Assembly (NCBI RefSeq): GCF_014268495.2
Contig: NZ_CP077087.1
Span: forward strand, 2,173,501-2,237,500
Direction: 5' to 3'
Length of the DNA stretch: 64,000 nucleotides
DNA from: Pseudomonas monsensis
GTDB lineage: Bacteria > Pseudomonadota > Gammaproteobacteria > Pseudomonadales > Pseudomonadaceae
Below are positions 17,855-25,640 of the stretch, piece after piece. The first letter of the stretch is position 1; each line of letters begins with the position of its first letter. The position numbers and the translations under genes are program-made. A model generated the notes under the pieces. That model made no database searches. It was not told the origin of the DNA and was given only the letters and a program-made list of their open reading frames with translations.

Positions 17855-17927
17855 ATGTCCATCACTGAACAGCAACCGCATGAACGGTGCCGAATGGGAG
17901 CAGTTGGGCCGTGAAGTGCGCGGCTGA
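17855..17927 (+). pseudogene. Phage lysis-gene start fused to a short tail
   Basis: GGAG precedes an ATG reading MSITEQQ, the usual beginning of phage GH19 endolysins in Pseudomonas, but the match is lost at once. A second frame gives LNSNRMNGAEWEQLGREVRG then two stops. This looks like a deletion joining two phage genes. Weak evidence; no other gene is seen in 17928-18087. Confidence 0.3.
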
Positions 17928-18087
17928 TGATTCCGAGCGGCCGGGAGAAGTTGCAGGGCGTTACCTCGTACTAAAGAAATCCTAGCCCGGTAGTCGCTGG
18001 CGAGTTTTGATATTAGAATGACACTCTGATTACGTCCCATGGACGTCCCCCCCTGTGGCCGTGTGTGCGGAGTGGAAAAAGTAAGCG

Positions 18088-18423
18088 ATGGGAACGATGG
18101 AACCGATGGACTGGATTGTGCGGTTGAGCGTGGTGTTTTTCGTAAGTTGGTGCGTGGCGTTGCTGCTGGCGGAAGTATGGCGGCAGTTATGGAACTGGAT
18201 GGATGATCACGCCCAGCCGATTGTGCGTAACCCGCTGATGTCATGGGTGCTGCGCCTGTTTTTCCGTAAGGGTGGCGATGCCTTCGACGTCTGGGTGTCT
18301 GTCGTGTTGATCACGCTGTGGCCAGTGTATTTGCTGGGTCTGCTGGGGGTGTTTGCTGCACGCAGGGCCCGTGGTCTGCGCCGCCGCTACAAGCAGTTTC
18401 GCGTTTCGCGCGTGAGTGTGTGA
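18088..18423 (+). CDS. Small two-helix membrane protein of unknown function
   Basis: The 111-residue product has a first hydrophobic helix (WIVRLSVVFFVSWCVALLLAE by position 8-28), a cytoplasmic-type segment and a second helix (VWVSVVLITLWPVYLLGLLGVF near 68-90), ending in a strongly basic tail (RRARGLRRRYKQFR). No family is recognised. Purine-rich GGAAAAAG precedes the ATG. It stands alone between phage remnants and the SOS genes of the element. Confidence 0.6.
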   Translation: MGTMEPMDWIVRLSVVFFVSWCVALLLAEVWRQLWNWMDDHAQPIVRNPLMSWVLRLFFRKGGDAFDVWVSVVLITLWPVYLLGLLGVFAARRARGLRRRYKQFRVSRVSV

Positions 18424-18535
18424 CGACCTGACGGCGGTGCTGTCCTGGCCGTTCACTGACTCCGAGGAATCCCCACCAGGGCCGAACAACACCGCGAACC
18501 GTTGCTGAACCACTCAATGCGTCTGTCGGTACACC

Positions 18536-18911
18536 CTAGTGCAGCACCATCTCTTCGGCGAGCTCTTTGGGGATTGCTGGATCGAGCCATTCACGCGCCA
18601 GTTCAGGCGAAAGCGCTACCGGCCGCCGGTCATGGATATCCACCATCCCACCAAAACTGTCGGCGGTGATGATCACGAAGCCGTCATGCTCGGAGGGTTC
18701 TTTTCAGGCGATTGGATATTGTTCAATTGCAGCGCACCATGTCCGCATGCGGAAGTCCTTCTTCCTGGTGAAACAGCACAAGCAGCGTGGTGGGTGCTGC
18801 GTTGTAGCGTTCGAGCGGCAGATCCCCGATGTGGTTGACGAGTGCATTGGGCATGCTCAAGGCGGCAACAAAGTCGTGAATGCCATCGTATTGCGAGAGT
18901 CGTCCGCACAT
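18536..18911 (-). pseudogene. SRAP-family (YedK/HMCES-like) SOS-associated protein, internally deleted
   Basis: The N-terminus is MCGRLSQYDGIHDFVAAL, with Cys2 as the nucleophile that forms abasic-site crosslinks in this family. It runs through RYNAAPTTLLVLF to a premature stop at 18723. The C-terminal end survives further on in the same direction (GFVIITADSFGGMVDIHDRR through REWLDPAIP to 18536). About 100 residues between the two, including the expected central Glu/His region, are missing. It diverges from umuD with a LexA box between, as expected for an SOS gene. Confidence 0.75.
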
Positions 18912-18976
18912 TGCCTGCCTGCCCGCCGATCTGATAATTCCTACAGAAATTGACCGCCAGGCTTTCAAAAAGTTAA

Positions 18977-18992
18977 CTGTATGTTCGTACAG
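18977..18992. promoter_or_regulatory. LexA box (SOS operator)
   Basis: CTGTATGTTCGTACAG is CTG, ten bases, CAG, with near-perfect dyad symmetry. It ends 18 bases before the umuD start and covers the promoter region shared with the divergent SRAP remnant. Confidence 0.9.
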
Positions 18993-19010
18993 TATTGGAG
19001 GTCGTGCGTC

Positions 19011-19436
19011 ATGAGCTGTTCAATTTTAGGCCCAATTGCCGAGGTCGGCCTGAAGCTGCCTTTTTGTTTGTTCCAGGTACCCGCTGGTTTTCCTTCGCCG
19101 GCTGCTGATCACATTGAGGCACACATCTCCCTAGATGAGGTGCTCAACATCCGTGCCCCGCATGTCTACCTGGTGAAAATCACCGGGGAAAGCATGCAGG
19201 GCGCGGGCATCTTTGACGGAGACCTAGCGGTTGTAGACCGTTCGCTGGAGCCGGCCCATGGCCACATCGTGGTGGCGCTGCTGAACAACGATCCGCTGTG
19301 CAAGCGACTGTGCATTCGGGGAAAGGACGTGATCCTTTTGTCTGAGAACCCCAAGTATCCGCCTCGCTATGTGCTGGAAGGTGATGAGCTAGCCATCTGG
19401 GGCGTAATCATCGGCAGTGTACGCAGCCATGTCTAA
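19011..19436 (+). CDS. umuD: UmuD-like SOS mutagenesis protein (S24 peptidase)
   Basis: Self-cleaving subunit that, after RecA-stimulated cleavage, joins UmuC to form a translesion polymerase. It has 141 residues. The cleavage site is PAGFPSPAAD (Ala25-Gly26 where E. coli has Cys-Gly), the catalytic Ser is in GESMQGAGI (about 61) and the Lys in LCKRL (about 98). The start has GGAGG ten bases upstream; an earlier in-frame codon lies inside the LexA box and is rejected. The stop overlaps umuC by eight bases. Confidence 0.93.
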   Translation: MSCSILGPIAEVGLKLPFCLFQVPAGFPSPAADHIEAHISLDEVLNIRAPHVYLVKITGESMQGAGIFDGDLAVVDRSLEPAHGHIVVALLNNDPLCKRLCIRGKDVILLSENPKYPPRYVLEGDELAIWGVIIGSVRSHV

Positions 19437-20706
19437 AGTAACGCCGGTATTCGGCCTGATTGATTGCAACAGCTTCTACGCCAGTTGCGAACGGGTATTC
19501 CGTCCGGATCTGGCGAGAGTGCCGATCGTAGTGCTGTCCAACAACGACGGCTGTGTGATTGCTCGAAGCTACGATGCCAAGCCGTTCGTGAAGATGGGCG
19601 AGCCGTACTTTCAAATCAAACACAAGCTGAAGCAGCACGGCATCGTCGCTTTCTCCTCGAACTATGCGCTGTACGGCGACATGAGCGAGCGTGTCATGAT
19701 GTTGATCGAATCGCTGGTGCCAGCCGTCGAGGTGTACAGCATCGACGAAGCGTTCGTCGACCTCACCGGCATCAGTGGCTTGGATGGCCTCGGGCGCAAC
19801 ATCCGTAGCCAGGTACTGCGTTTTACCGGTATTCCCGTCGGTGTTGGCATTGCGCACACCAAAACCTTGGCCAAGTTGGCCAATCACACCGCCAAGCGCC
19901 TGCAGGCGCAAACGGGTGGCGTCGTGAACATCTGTGATCCGGTCAAGCGAGATTGGGTGCTGCGCAACACGGACGTGGCGGAGGTGTGGGGAGTGGGGCG
20001 GCGCATGAAAATGCACCTGGACGCCATGGGCATCAATACCGCCATGGATCTGGCCAAAGCGGATCCGTGGACATTGAGAAAAAACTTCAGCGTGGTGATC
20101 GAGAAAACTGCTCGGGAATTAGCCGGCACGCCATGCCTAGAACTGAACGAGCCGGATCCACCCAAGCAGGAGATCTGCAGCAGCCGGATGTTCGGGAAAA
20201 GGCTGAAAGAGCTGCCGCCGATCAAGGAGGCAGTCGCAACCTACATGATGCGGGCATCGGAAAAGCTCCGGGCACAAAAGTCGCTGTGCAAGAAGATTCG
20301 GGTCAGCATCCGCACCGGAATGTTCAATCCCGATGAGGCCAAATACGCGAATGGGGTCGTGGTGGATCTGCCTTACCCAACGGATGATGTTCGGCTGTTG
20401 ACCACGGCTGCTGTGGATGCACTCGATCGAGTATTCCGTCCTGGTTTCAGTTACAGCAAAGCGGAAGTCATGCTACTGAATCTATTTCAGCCGGGTGAAT
20501 ACACGGACGATTTGTTCGCCATTTCTCAGCCGACGGAGGCGACAAGGGTGATGGCGGTGTTGGATGAAATCAATGGACGATGGGGGAGGGGGACGCTTCG
20601 GGCTGCGAGTGTGCCGATCAATCCCGATTGGGGTATGCGGCGGGAAATGATGAGCCAAAGCTATACAACGCGCCTGGATCAACTCTGGACAGTTAACTGC
20701 AGCTGA
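19429..20706 (+). CDS. umuC: DNA polymerase V catalytic subunit UmuC
   Basis: Y-family translesion polymerase, 425 residues. Metal-binding acidic residues appear in FGLIDCNSFYASCERVF (Asp near 12) and VYSIDEAFVDLTG (Asp-Glu near 105). The helix-hairpin-helix region VAEVWGVGRRMKMHLDAMGI follows, and the little-finger and C-terminal parts are complete (GRWGRGTLRAASV). Overlap with umuD implies coupled translation. Expression should be damage-inducible through the LexA box. Confidence 0.95.
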   Translation: MSKVTPVFGLIDCNSFYASCERVFRPDLARVPIVVLSNNDGCVIARSYDAKPFVKMGEPYFQIKHKLKQHGIVAFSSNYALYGDMSERVMMLIESLVPAVEVYSIDEAFVDLTGISGLDGLGRNIRSQVLRFTGIPVGVGIAHTKTLAKLANHTAKRLQAQTGGVVNICDPVKRDWVLRNTDVAEVWGVGRRMKMHLDAMGINTAMDLAKADPWTLRKNFSVVIEKTARELAGTPCLELNEPDPPKQEICSSRMFGKRLKELPPIKEAVATYMMRASEKLRAQKSLCKKIRVSIRTGMFNPDEAKYANGVVVDLPYPTDDVRLLTTAAVDALDRVFRPGFSYSKAEVMLLNLFQPGEYTDDLFAISQPTEATRVMAVLDEINGRWGRGTLRAASVPINPDWGMRREMMSQSYTTRLDQLWTVNCS

Positions 20707-20710
20707 TGAG

Positions 20711-20735
20711 TGTCTGCTTTCGGCCAAAAGCGGAC
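20711..20735. repeat. Hairpin repeat, copy 1
   Basis: GTCTGCTTTCGGCCAAAAGC folds as GTCTGCTTT / AAAGCGGAC. Related copies lie at 22999-23023 and 23628-23652; they bracket the cargo genes of element 1. Confidence 0.6.
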
Positions 20736-20933
20736 ATTCGTGAGCGACCACTTCCAACCCGAAGCGCACGCTAGGAATGGCAGAATCGGGTAAGAGCAAC
20801 CAGAATAAGTGCCTACGTGAGCAATTCAATCGGTAGGGGTTCAAAAAAGCTGGTAGTCGCAAACAACTGCTTAAGGAACACAGTTTCCGGTTTGATTTAC
20901 CGAATCGCTTTGCTAGCTTTCTATTTTTAATAT

Positions 20934-22076
20934 TTAACTTTGAAGATCGTCGAAAGTGGGGAGTGTTGCAATATCAAACTCTTTCGAATCAATTTCCAAA
21001 AGGGTAGGGATTTTTTTTCCGTCAAATCGGTGGGCCACAAAATCATCTACTGAAAAAGGCCCGGCATAATGACCAAGAGTCTGGCAGATTACATGAACTT
21101 CTGAAGCAGCTATCTTTTCCCGCCACAAGCCAGGTGCATCTGATACGGTTATTGTCATGAGTTGCCTACCAAACAAATAAATCAATGCTAGTAATCTATC
21201 TGGCTCAGGCAGTATGGTAATTGTGTGTACGCCGGGCCAAGCAAGGTGCCCCCATTCTTCGTCATCGTCCACTGATACTGGTTCGCTAAAAGCGATACCA
21301 AAAGATCTTCTTTTGTCTGAATTAATTTCCCACAAAGCATTGCGCAAATTTAAAGCATGAGCGCTATCAATAAATTCATCGCCGAGCCTATTGTATCCGT
21401 ATGTTAGTGCAAATTTACACAGAAATCTTTGCTCAAAGCCCTGCTGTATTTTGATACTGACTTCGTGTTCTTTTCCCTGCTTGGGCTGAAGTTGAGTTAG
21501 GAATTTTTTTTCATAGTTTGTAGGGGGTGAAAAATAATCTGGATCGGCGGGCAGGCTCACGTTTCCAGATATCAATCTTGAAGTCTTGAATTTTTCTCGT
21601 ACAGAGACAAGAAACATCATATTCCAGAATTCATCTTGATGCTGAGTAAATACGTAAACCTCGCCTCCAGATTTTTTAAGGTTAATTGGGTTTCCTCCAG
21701 CGTAGCAATCGTACTTTGGATCTGAGCTTTTCCGCCGATGATAAGCTAGCCCTCCAATTGTTCCTAACCAAAGCTCACACGTGAACTGCTCGTCTAGAAG
21801 CAGATTCTTGACATGCCCAAAATATCGAAGAGGTATGACTCTGAGGTTGTCTGGGTCGAAATAGTGTAGGGCAGCCTCTGCCATGTTGTTTTGCCCCAAA
21901 AATCCTTTCATCAACGGAGCGTCCACAAAAAGCCCCATTGTCGAATTGCAGTCTCGGCATACACGGCGGGTTTTGAACTCTTCGGAGCATTGTGCTCCGC
22001 CTAAGCCTTGGGGGAATATATGCTCTAGCGAGAACTCATGTGCTTGTTTTTCTTTATTGCATGTAATGCATTTCAT
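20934..22076 (-). CDS. HNH-type zinc-motif protein of unknown function
   Basis: The 380-residue protein begins MKCITCNKEKQAHEFSLEHI and continues FPQGLGG, with RRVCRDCNSTMG near 37-48. These are two CxxC pairs around an EHIFP His motif, the layout of HNH endonucleases. The remaining 330 residues are not recognised. The coding sequence is clearly richer in A and T than the backbone, which points to transfer. It is cargo of element 1 between hairpin repeats. A nuclease or phage-defence role is inferred from the motif and setting only. Confidence 0.7.
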   Translation of the reverse strand: MKCITCNKEKQAHEFSLEHIFPQGLGGAQCSEEFKTRRVCRDCNSTMGLFVDAPLMKGFLGQNNMAEAALHYFDPDNLRVIPLRYFGHVKNLLLDEQFTCELWLGTIGGLAYHRRKSSDPKYDCYAGGNPINLKKSGGEVYVFTQHQDEFWNMMFLVSVREKFKTSRLISGNVSLPADPDYFSPPTNYEKKFLTQLQPKQGKEHEVSIKIQQGFEQRFLCKFALTYGYNRLGDEFIDSAHALNLRNALWEINSDKRRSFGIAFSEPVSVDDDEEWGHLAWPGVHTITILPEPDRLLALIYLFGRQLMTITVSDAPGLWREKIAASEVHVICQTLGHYAGPFSVDDFVAHRFDGKKIPTLLEIDSKEFDIATLPTFDDLQS

Positions 22077-22179
22077 GAATTAATCTCATGTATTGAATAT
22101 GGCGACTGTTCATTGCGTCCACTAGACAGTGATGTGCAATAAGTCAGCGCTATTTTTTCTGGCTATTTTCGGCAAAAAC

Positions 22180-22836
22180 TCAGTCGCGAAAGCCTACCAG
22201 ATTGCGAAATTCGGATACATTTGCCATGTTGCCTTTCAATGCTTGGCCGAGCGGCATGAGTAGCCTGTCCAATTCACCTAGCGTGACACCATCTTTCACT
22301 AGCGCAGTGATGCGTTCAATGTATAGATCGTATCCAGCCTTCGTTTTCGATCCACTGATGATAGGCTTCCATGTGCCGTCTCTCTTGACTAATAGGCTGT
22401 AGCAGATGTTCGCCTGATCCGGTGTTAGCTTGGCATCTATGGCCCAAAGCGCACGCAGTGCGTGTTGGTCGTAGATTGGGTTTTCAGGGTTCTGAAGATG
22501 TTTAGCAAATGCGTAAAAGACAGAGTCAGTGCTCTTCGGCAAACTCGACGGGCTGCTGTAGTAAGCCGCAAAAGACTTGTATATGTTCCATTTGCCCATC
22601 TTCCATAGCAAGGCCTCCGCCAGCGACTCGGGTGCCGAAAGTTCCGGGATAGCCCAAGGATAGTCAGAAGGGAGTGCTGGGAACAATTCGGTGTCGTACT
22701 TGTAACGATGCTCTGCAAGTTTGTTTGTAGCCGAATAAACCACATTGGCATCAAACGTGCCTTCCTGGATGCACTTTCGCAAAGTGGTAACAATGGTTCC
22801 GAGTATTGAGTTGAAATCGTGAGCCAAACGAGCCAT
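22180..22836 (-). CDS. Uncharacterised 218-residue protein
   Basis: No family recognised. Mostly helical and soluble, starting MARLAHDFNSILGTIVTTLR, with a Trp/Tyr-rich middle (MGKWNIYKSFAAYYSS) and an RALWAIDAKLTPDQANICYS stretch. No membrane segment. It lies 103 bases beyond the HNH gene start on the same strand, so the two may be co-transcribed with this gene first. Composition is less GC-rich than backbone. Confidence 0.6.
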   Translation of the reverse strand: MARLAHDFNSILGTIVTTLRKCIQEGTFDANVVYSATNKLAEHRYKYDTELFPALPSDYPWAIPELSAPESLAEALLWKMGKWNIYKSFAAYYSSPSSLPKSTDSVFYAFAKHLQNPENPIYDQHALRALWAIDAKLTPDQANICYSLLVKRDGTWKPIISGSKTKAGYDLYIERITALVKDGVTLGELDRLLMPLGQALKGNMANVSEFRNLVGFRD

Positions 22837-22998
22837 GTCTGCAAATCCTTTCGCTAGCTATACAGGTTTATTTCAAGAGTAACCTCTGGAAACGCCTGTC
22901 ACAATCTTCTAGGTCACTGCTGTAGCGTTTAGCAGCTTTTACTCTTCAGCTATCGACCGGTGACCGGTGGGTCTGCGTCATTCAGTATCGTTCGCAAG

Positions 22999-23023
22999 TG
23001 ACTGCTTTTGGCCGTAAGCAGAC
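22999..23023. repeat. Hairpin repeat, copy 2
   Basis: TGACTGCTTTTGGCCGTAAG followed by CAGAC, a variant of 20711-20735 with compensating stem changes. The surrounding gap 22837-23203 holds no other recognisable feature. Confidence 0.55.
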
Positions 23024-23203
23024 TTAGGTGGGCGTACGCTATCGGCAAGAGCGGAAGTTTTGGGTCGAGAAATCAAATCCGTTCCCTTTTATCCCAAGGC
23101 AGTTTCCCCCTCTCTGTATCCCATAAATGCGGGCCGTCTGTATCTGTCGGCAGCATCGCCCGAATGATACGGTCTGCATTTATTGCATATCGATGAGGCA
23201 AAA

Positions 23204-23533
23204 ATGGATCTCACTGCAATCCCATTTGGTATCACCGATTGGTCAACGATAGAGCCGGTGGCGCATGCCGGTCAGACAGGCACAGCCTATTGGCGTACCT
23301 GCCAGTTTGGATCAGCGCGTGTGCGGATGGTCGAATACAGCCCTGGATATTTGGCTGATCACTGGTGTTGGAGGGGGCACATACTGTTGTGCCTGGAGGG
23401 TCAGTTGCATACAGAACTGGAAGATGGTCGTCAGTTCTCACTGACGCCAGGTATGAGCTATCAGGTAGGCAATAATGCTGAGGGACATCGTTCATTCACC
23501 ACGATCGGGGCGAAGTTGTTCATTGTGGATTAG
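23204..23533 (+). CDS. Small cupin protein (DHCW-motif type)
   Basis: Single-domain cupin of 109 residues. MDLTAIPFGITDWSTIEPV is followed by YSPGYLADHWCWRGHILLCL with the Asp-His-x-Cys/Trp motif, then the second cupin strand set (LTPGMSYQVGNNAEGHRSF). The start follows GAGGCAAAAA; an upstream in-frame codon is less likely. Metal binding and function are unknown. It is the last cargo gene of element 1 and stands alone on the plus strand. Confidence 0.8.
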   Translation: MDLTAIPFGITDWSTIEPVAHAGQTGTAYWRTCQFGSARVRMVEYSPGYLADHWCWRGHILLCLEGQLHTELEDGRQFSLTPGMSYQVGNNAEGHRSFTTIGAKLFIVD

Positions 23534-23627
23534 TCGTAGGGACGACTTGTAAAACGCCCCCCTCCAATCCGTTGGCAGTTGATGCTCCCGCAATCTGGGA
23601 CCTGAAATATACCTATACCTGTGCGTA

Positions 23628-23652
23628 CGACTGCTTCTGGCCGAAAGCGAAC
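23628..23652. repeat. Hairpin repeat, copy 3
   Basis: CGACTGCTTCTGGCCGAAAG followed by CGAAC, a third degenerate copy of the motif at 20711 and 22999, downstream of the cupin gene. Confidence 0.5.
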
Positions 23653-23687
23653 TTTCTACAAGGTGCACTGATCTGTCTTCGATAAAC

Positions 23688-23728
23688 AAAAAGCCCCCGT
23701 ATCGTCACTGACGATGAGGGGGCTTTTT
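23688..23728. terminator. Bidirectional terminator near the right end of element 1
   Basis: A long stem AGCCCCC...TCGTCA / TGACGA...GGGGGCT with A-rich left and T-rich right flanks. It probably ends cupin transcription and insulates the element. Confidence 0.88.
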
Positions 23729-23794
23729 CGATGTTTCGTGGACGCAGATCTTGTACCAATTTCCGTACCAGTAACCGTGTATTGGTATGAAATA

Positions 23795-23890
23795 TCAGGT
23801 TGCTCTCGGAGCTAACCCTTTGATTTTATTACCCCTGATAACATACCGAACACCTCGACACATCGCGGTGTAATTCTGTTCCAGGGACAT
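23795..23890 (-). pseudogene. Displaced native 5' end of folE
   Basis: ATG at 23890 reads MSLEQNYTA, identical to the expected folE start, then leaves the gene at the att core and runs into element DNA to a stop at 23795 (31 codons in all). It keeps the original folE start and presumably the native promoter, now driving only this stub. Confidence 0.85.
23862..23884. other. attR of element 1
   Basis: The second copy of the 23-base core found at 16121-16143, one mismatch. GTACCAAT arm-type sites lie about 100 bases inward. Confidence 0.85.
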
Positions 23891-23967
23891 GAAACTACCT
23901 GTGGGGATTTTCGCAAAGGGCAAGGGTACGGTGGCGGACACAACCCTGCAAGTTCGGTGTGACGGGA

Positions 23968-24525
23968 TTATTCGTCGCGGCCTTCCATCATGGTGCGTTT
24001 GAGCATCACATATACCGCGCCGGCACCGCCATGTCTGGCCTGGCACGAGCAGAAACCCAGGACCTGCGCGTGCTGACGCAACCAGGTATTGACGTGGCTT
24101 TTGATCATCGGTCGCTTGCCGTCCAGCCGCACAGCCTTGCCGTGGGTGACGCGCACGCAGCGGATTTCGAATTTTGTCGCTTCTGCCAGAAACGCCCAGA
24201 GGGTTTCCCGGGCCTTTTCCACGTTCATGCCGTGCAGGTCGAGGCTGCCTTCGAACGGGATCTGCCCGATCTTGAGCTTGCGCATCTGGCTTTCCTGCAC
24301 CCCGTCGCGGGCCCACATCAACTCGTCTTCAGGACCGACGTCGATCACGAACTGATCGGACAGGCCATCCACGGTAGTGGTGTCGGTGCGCACGGTGGCG
24401 GACTGGCGCAGCTTGGCGATCTGGGCGCGGTCAGCCTTGGGTTTGCCGGTGTCGGCGCGGTCGTGCTTGATCGGCTTGACGCCTTGGATCGCACTTTTGA
24501 ACAGGGAAAAATCGTCGTCTTGCAT
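23968..24525 (-). CDS. Smr-domain protein (MutS2-type small nuclease domain)
   Basis: The 185-residue protein starts MQDDDFSLFKSAIQGVKPI, an SmrA/YfcN-like N-terminus. The C-terminal Smr domain has the LDLHGMNVEKAR and VTHGKAV motifs and ends in the HGGAGAVYVMLKR signature. Likely an RNA or DNA endonuclease. In an uninterrupted genome it would lie just upstream of folE on the same strand, and the element now separates them. An in-frame extension upstream of MQDDD is unsupported. Confidence 0.9.
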   Translation of the reverse strand: MQDDDFSLFKSAIQGVKPIKHDRADTGKPKADRAQIAKLRQSATVRTDTTTVDGLSDQFVIDVGPEDELMWARDGVQESQMRKLKIGQIPFEGSLDLHGMNVEKARETLWAFLAEATKFEIRCVRVTHGKAVRLDGKRPMIKSHVNTWLRQHAQVLGFCSCQARHGGAGAVYVMLKRTMMEGRDE

Positions 24526-24598
24526 GTCAGCCTCCGCGAAGGGCGGCCAGTTTACCCAAGTCGAAACAAAACGGCCCGGCAAAAAGCCAGGCCATTGA

Positions 24599-24919
24599 TC
24601 AGTCGTGTTTTTTCATCAGGTGCGGGGACATGTTCAGTTCCCGCGATTGCCGGGCGCGACGCCGGCAACGACGCCACAACGCCACGCCGAAATACAGGAA
24701 CAACAAGCCGACCGCCAGGATGATCGCCGAACCCGTCGGCGTGGCATTCAGGTCGCCGAGGGCCGGTGGGCGCCCCAGCAGGCTGGCGGCCCCGGCCATC
24801 GCCAGCAGCACACCGAACGTCGCCAGAATGGCGGCGATCGCTGCGCCAAATCGAAAACGCCAGTTGCTTTGGCCTTTGGGCCGCAAGCGGCGTGCGTCAA
24901 ATCCATCGGATAACTTCAT
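24599..24919 (-). CDS. Hypothetical membrane protein, 106 residues
   Basis: Two transmembrane segments, FGAAIAAILATFGVLLAMAG and IILAVGLLFLYFGVALW, with basic cytoplasmic ends (RRCRRRARQSRE). Start MKLSDGFDARRLRP is supported by GAGGAAGG upstream. No family assigned. It follows the isochorismatase-fold gene on the same strand. Confidence 0.7.
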   Translation of the reverse strand: MKLSDGFDARRLRPKGQSNWRFRFGAAIAAILATFGVLLAMAGAASLLGRPPALGDLNATPTGSAIILAVGLLFLYFGVALWRRCRRRARQSRELNMSPHLMKKHD

Positions 24920-25049
24920 TCCGACCTTCCTCAATGGGTATCGGCCCTTCGACCGGGAGTTGACCGGGTTGTTCCTGAGGCTAAGGCAATTGAAGCAAAT
25001 GCGAGGCTTTTGTGGATGAGCGGCGCCGTGAGCCGCTCATCAGCGCAGA

Positions 25050-25640
25050 TCAGATCAGGTCTTGAGTCAGCGCGAGGGTGGCGAAGTTGTCGGCCATGAT
25101 CGCCATTTCCGCTTCCTGCACCACAGCGGCGCTGAGCACACGGCCCTTGAACGGCAGGTCGCGGGTGGCGCAAGCGTCTTCGACCAGCGTGCAGCGGAAC
25201 CCCAGGTTCTTCGCCGCACGTACGGTGGTGCTGACGCTGGAGTGGCTCATGAAACCGCAGACGATCAGGTCCAGCGAGCCGAGGTTCTGCAAGCGGTCGA
25301 GCAGTTCGGTGCCGTGGAAGGCGCTCGGCAACAGTTTGCCGATGATGGTTTCGTCACCCTGTGGCTCAAGACCGGGGATGAATTCGCCGCGCTCGCCTTG
25401 CGGGTCGAACAGGCCACCGACGGTGCCGAGATGACGCACGTGCACGATCGGCCGACCGGCTGCACGGGCCGCAGCGACCAGTTGTTTGATGTTCGCGACG
25501 GCCGCGTCCATGCCGCTCAGGGCCAGCGGGCCGCTGAGATACTCTTTCTGGGCATCAATGATGACCACGGTGGCATGGCTCAATGTGGCCGCTGCGTAAC
25601 CGCGGCCGCTGAGTTGAAACATCGTTTTTGGAACGGACAT
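25050..25640 (-). CDS. Isochorismatase-fold hydrolase lacking the usual Cys
   Basis: The 196-residue protein has the isochorismatase/nicotinamidase fold. Asp is in VVIIDAQKEYL and Lys in GKLLPSAFHGTEL. The nucleophile segment reads VCGFMSHSSVSTTVRAAKNLG, where cysteine hydrolases usually have Cys before the Val. Ser there suggests either a non-cysteine mechanism as in isochorismatases or loss of activity. The start follows AAGGAG. The substrate is unknown. Confidence 0.85.
   Translation of the reverse strand: MSVPKTMFQLSGRGYAAATLSHATVVIIDAQKEYLSGPLALSGMDAAVANIKQLVAAARAAGRPIVHVRHLGTVGGLFDPQGERGEFIPGLEPQGDETIIGKLLPSAFHGTELLDRLQNLGSLDLIVCGFMSHSSVSTTVRAAKNLGFRCTLVEDACATRDLPFKGRVLSAAVVQEAEMAIMADNFATLALTQDLI

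Larger units (their letters stand above)
16121..23884. mobile_element. Decayed prophage-like element integrated in the 5' end of folE (about 7.7 kb)
   Basis: Bounded by a 23-base direct repeat (one mismatch) that duplicates folE codons. Integrase arm-type GTACCAAT sites lie inside both ends: 16195-16202 and 16206-16213 on the left, 23753-23760 with a partial copy on the right. Contents in order: broken tyrosine integrase, phage tail and lysis remnants, a small membrane protein, a broken SRAP gene, LexA box, umuD, umuC, an HNH protein, an unknown protein and a cupin. The native folE start and promoter now sit at the far end beside the Smr gene, which gives the pre-integration order. Confidence 0.85.

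Noticed and set aside
17344..17865. Minus-strand frame of 173 codons directly before the integrase
   Set aside because: The plus strand of the same bases reads as a decayed phage tail-gene ending. The minus frame has no recognisable domain and a Leu/Arg-biased start, so it is treated as a shadow.
20711..23652. CRISPR or integron array
   Set aside because: The three repeats are hundreds to thousands of bases apart, degenerate, and no integron integrase or cas gene is present. Kept only as a hairpin-repeat observation.
23795..24316. 173-codon minus frame overlapping the Smr gene
   Set aside because: Most of it is the Smr gene in a wrong frame; only its last 31 codons, the displaced folE start, are meaningful.
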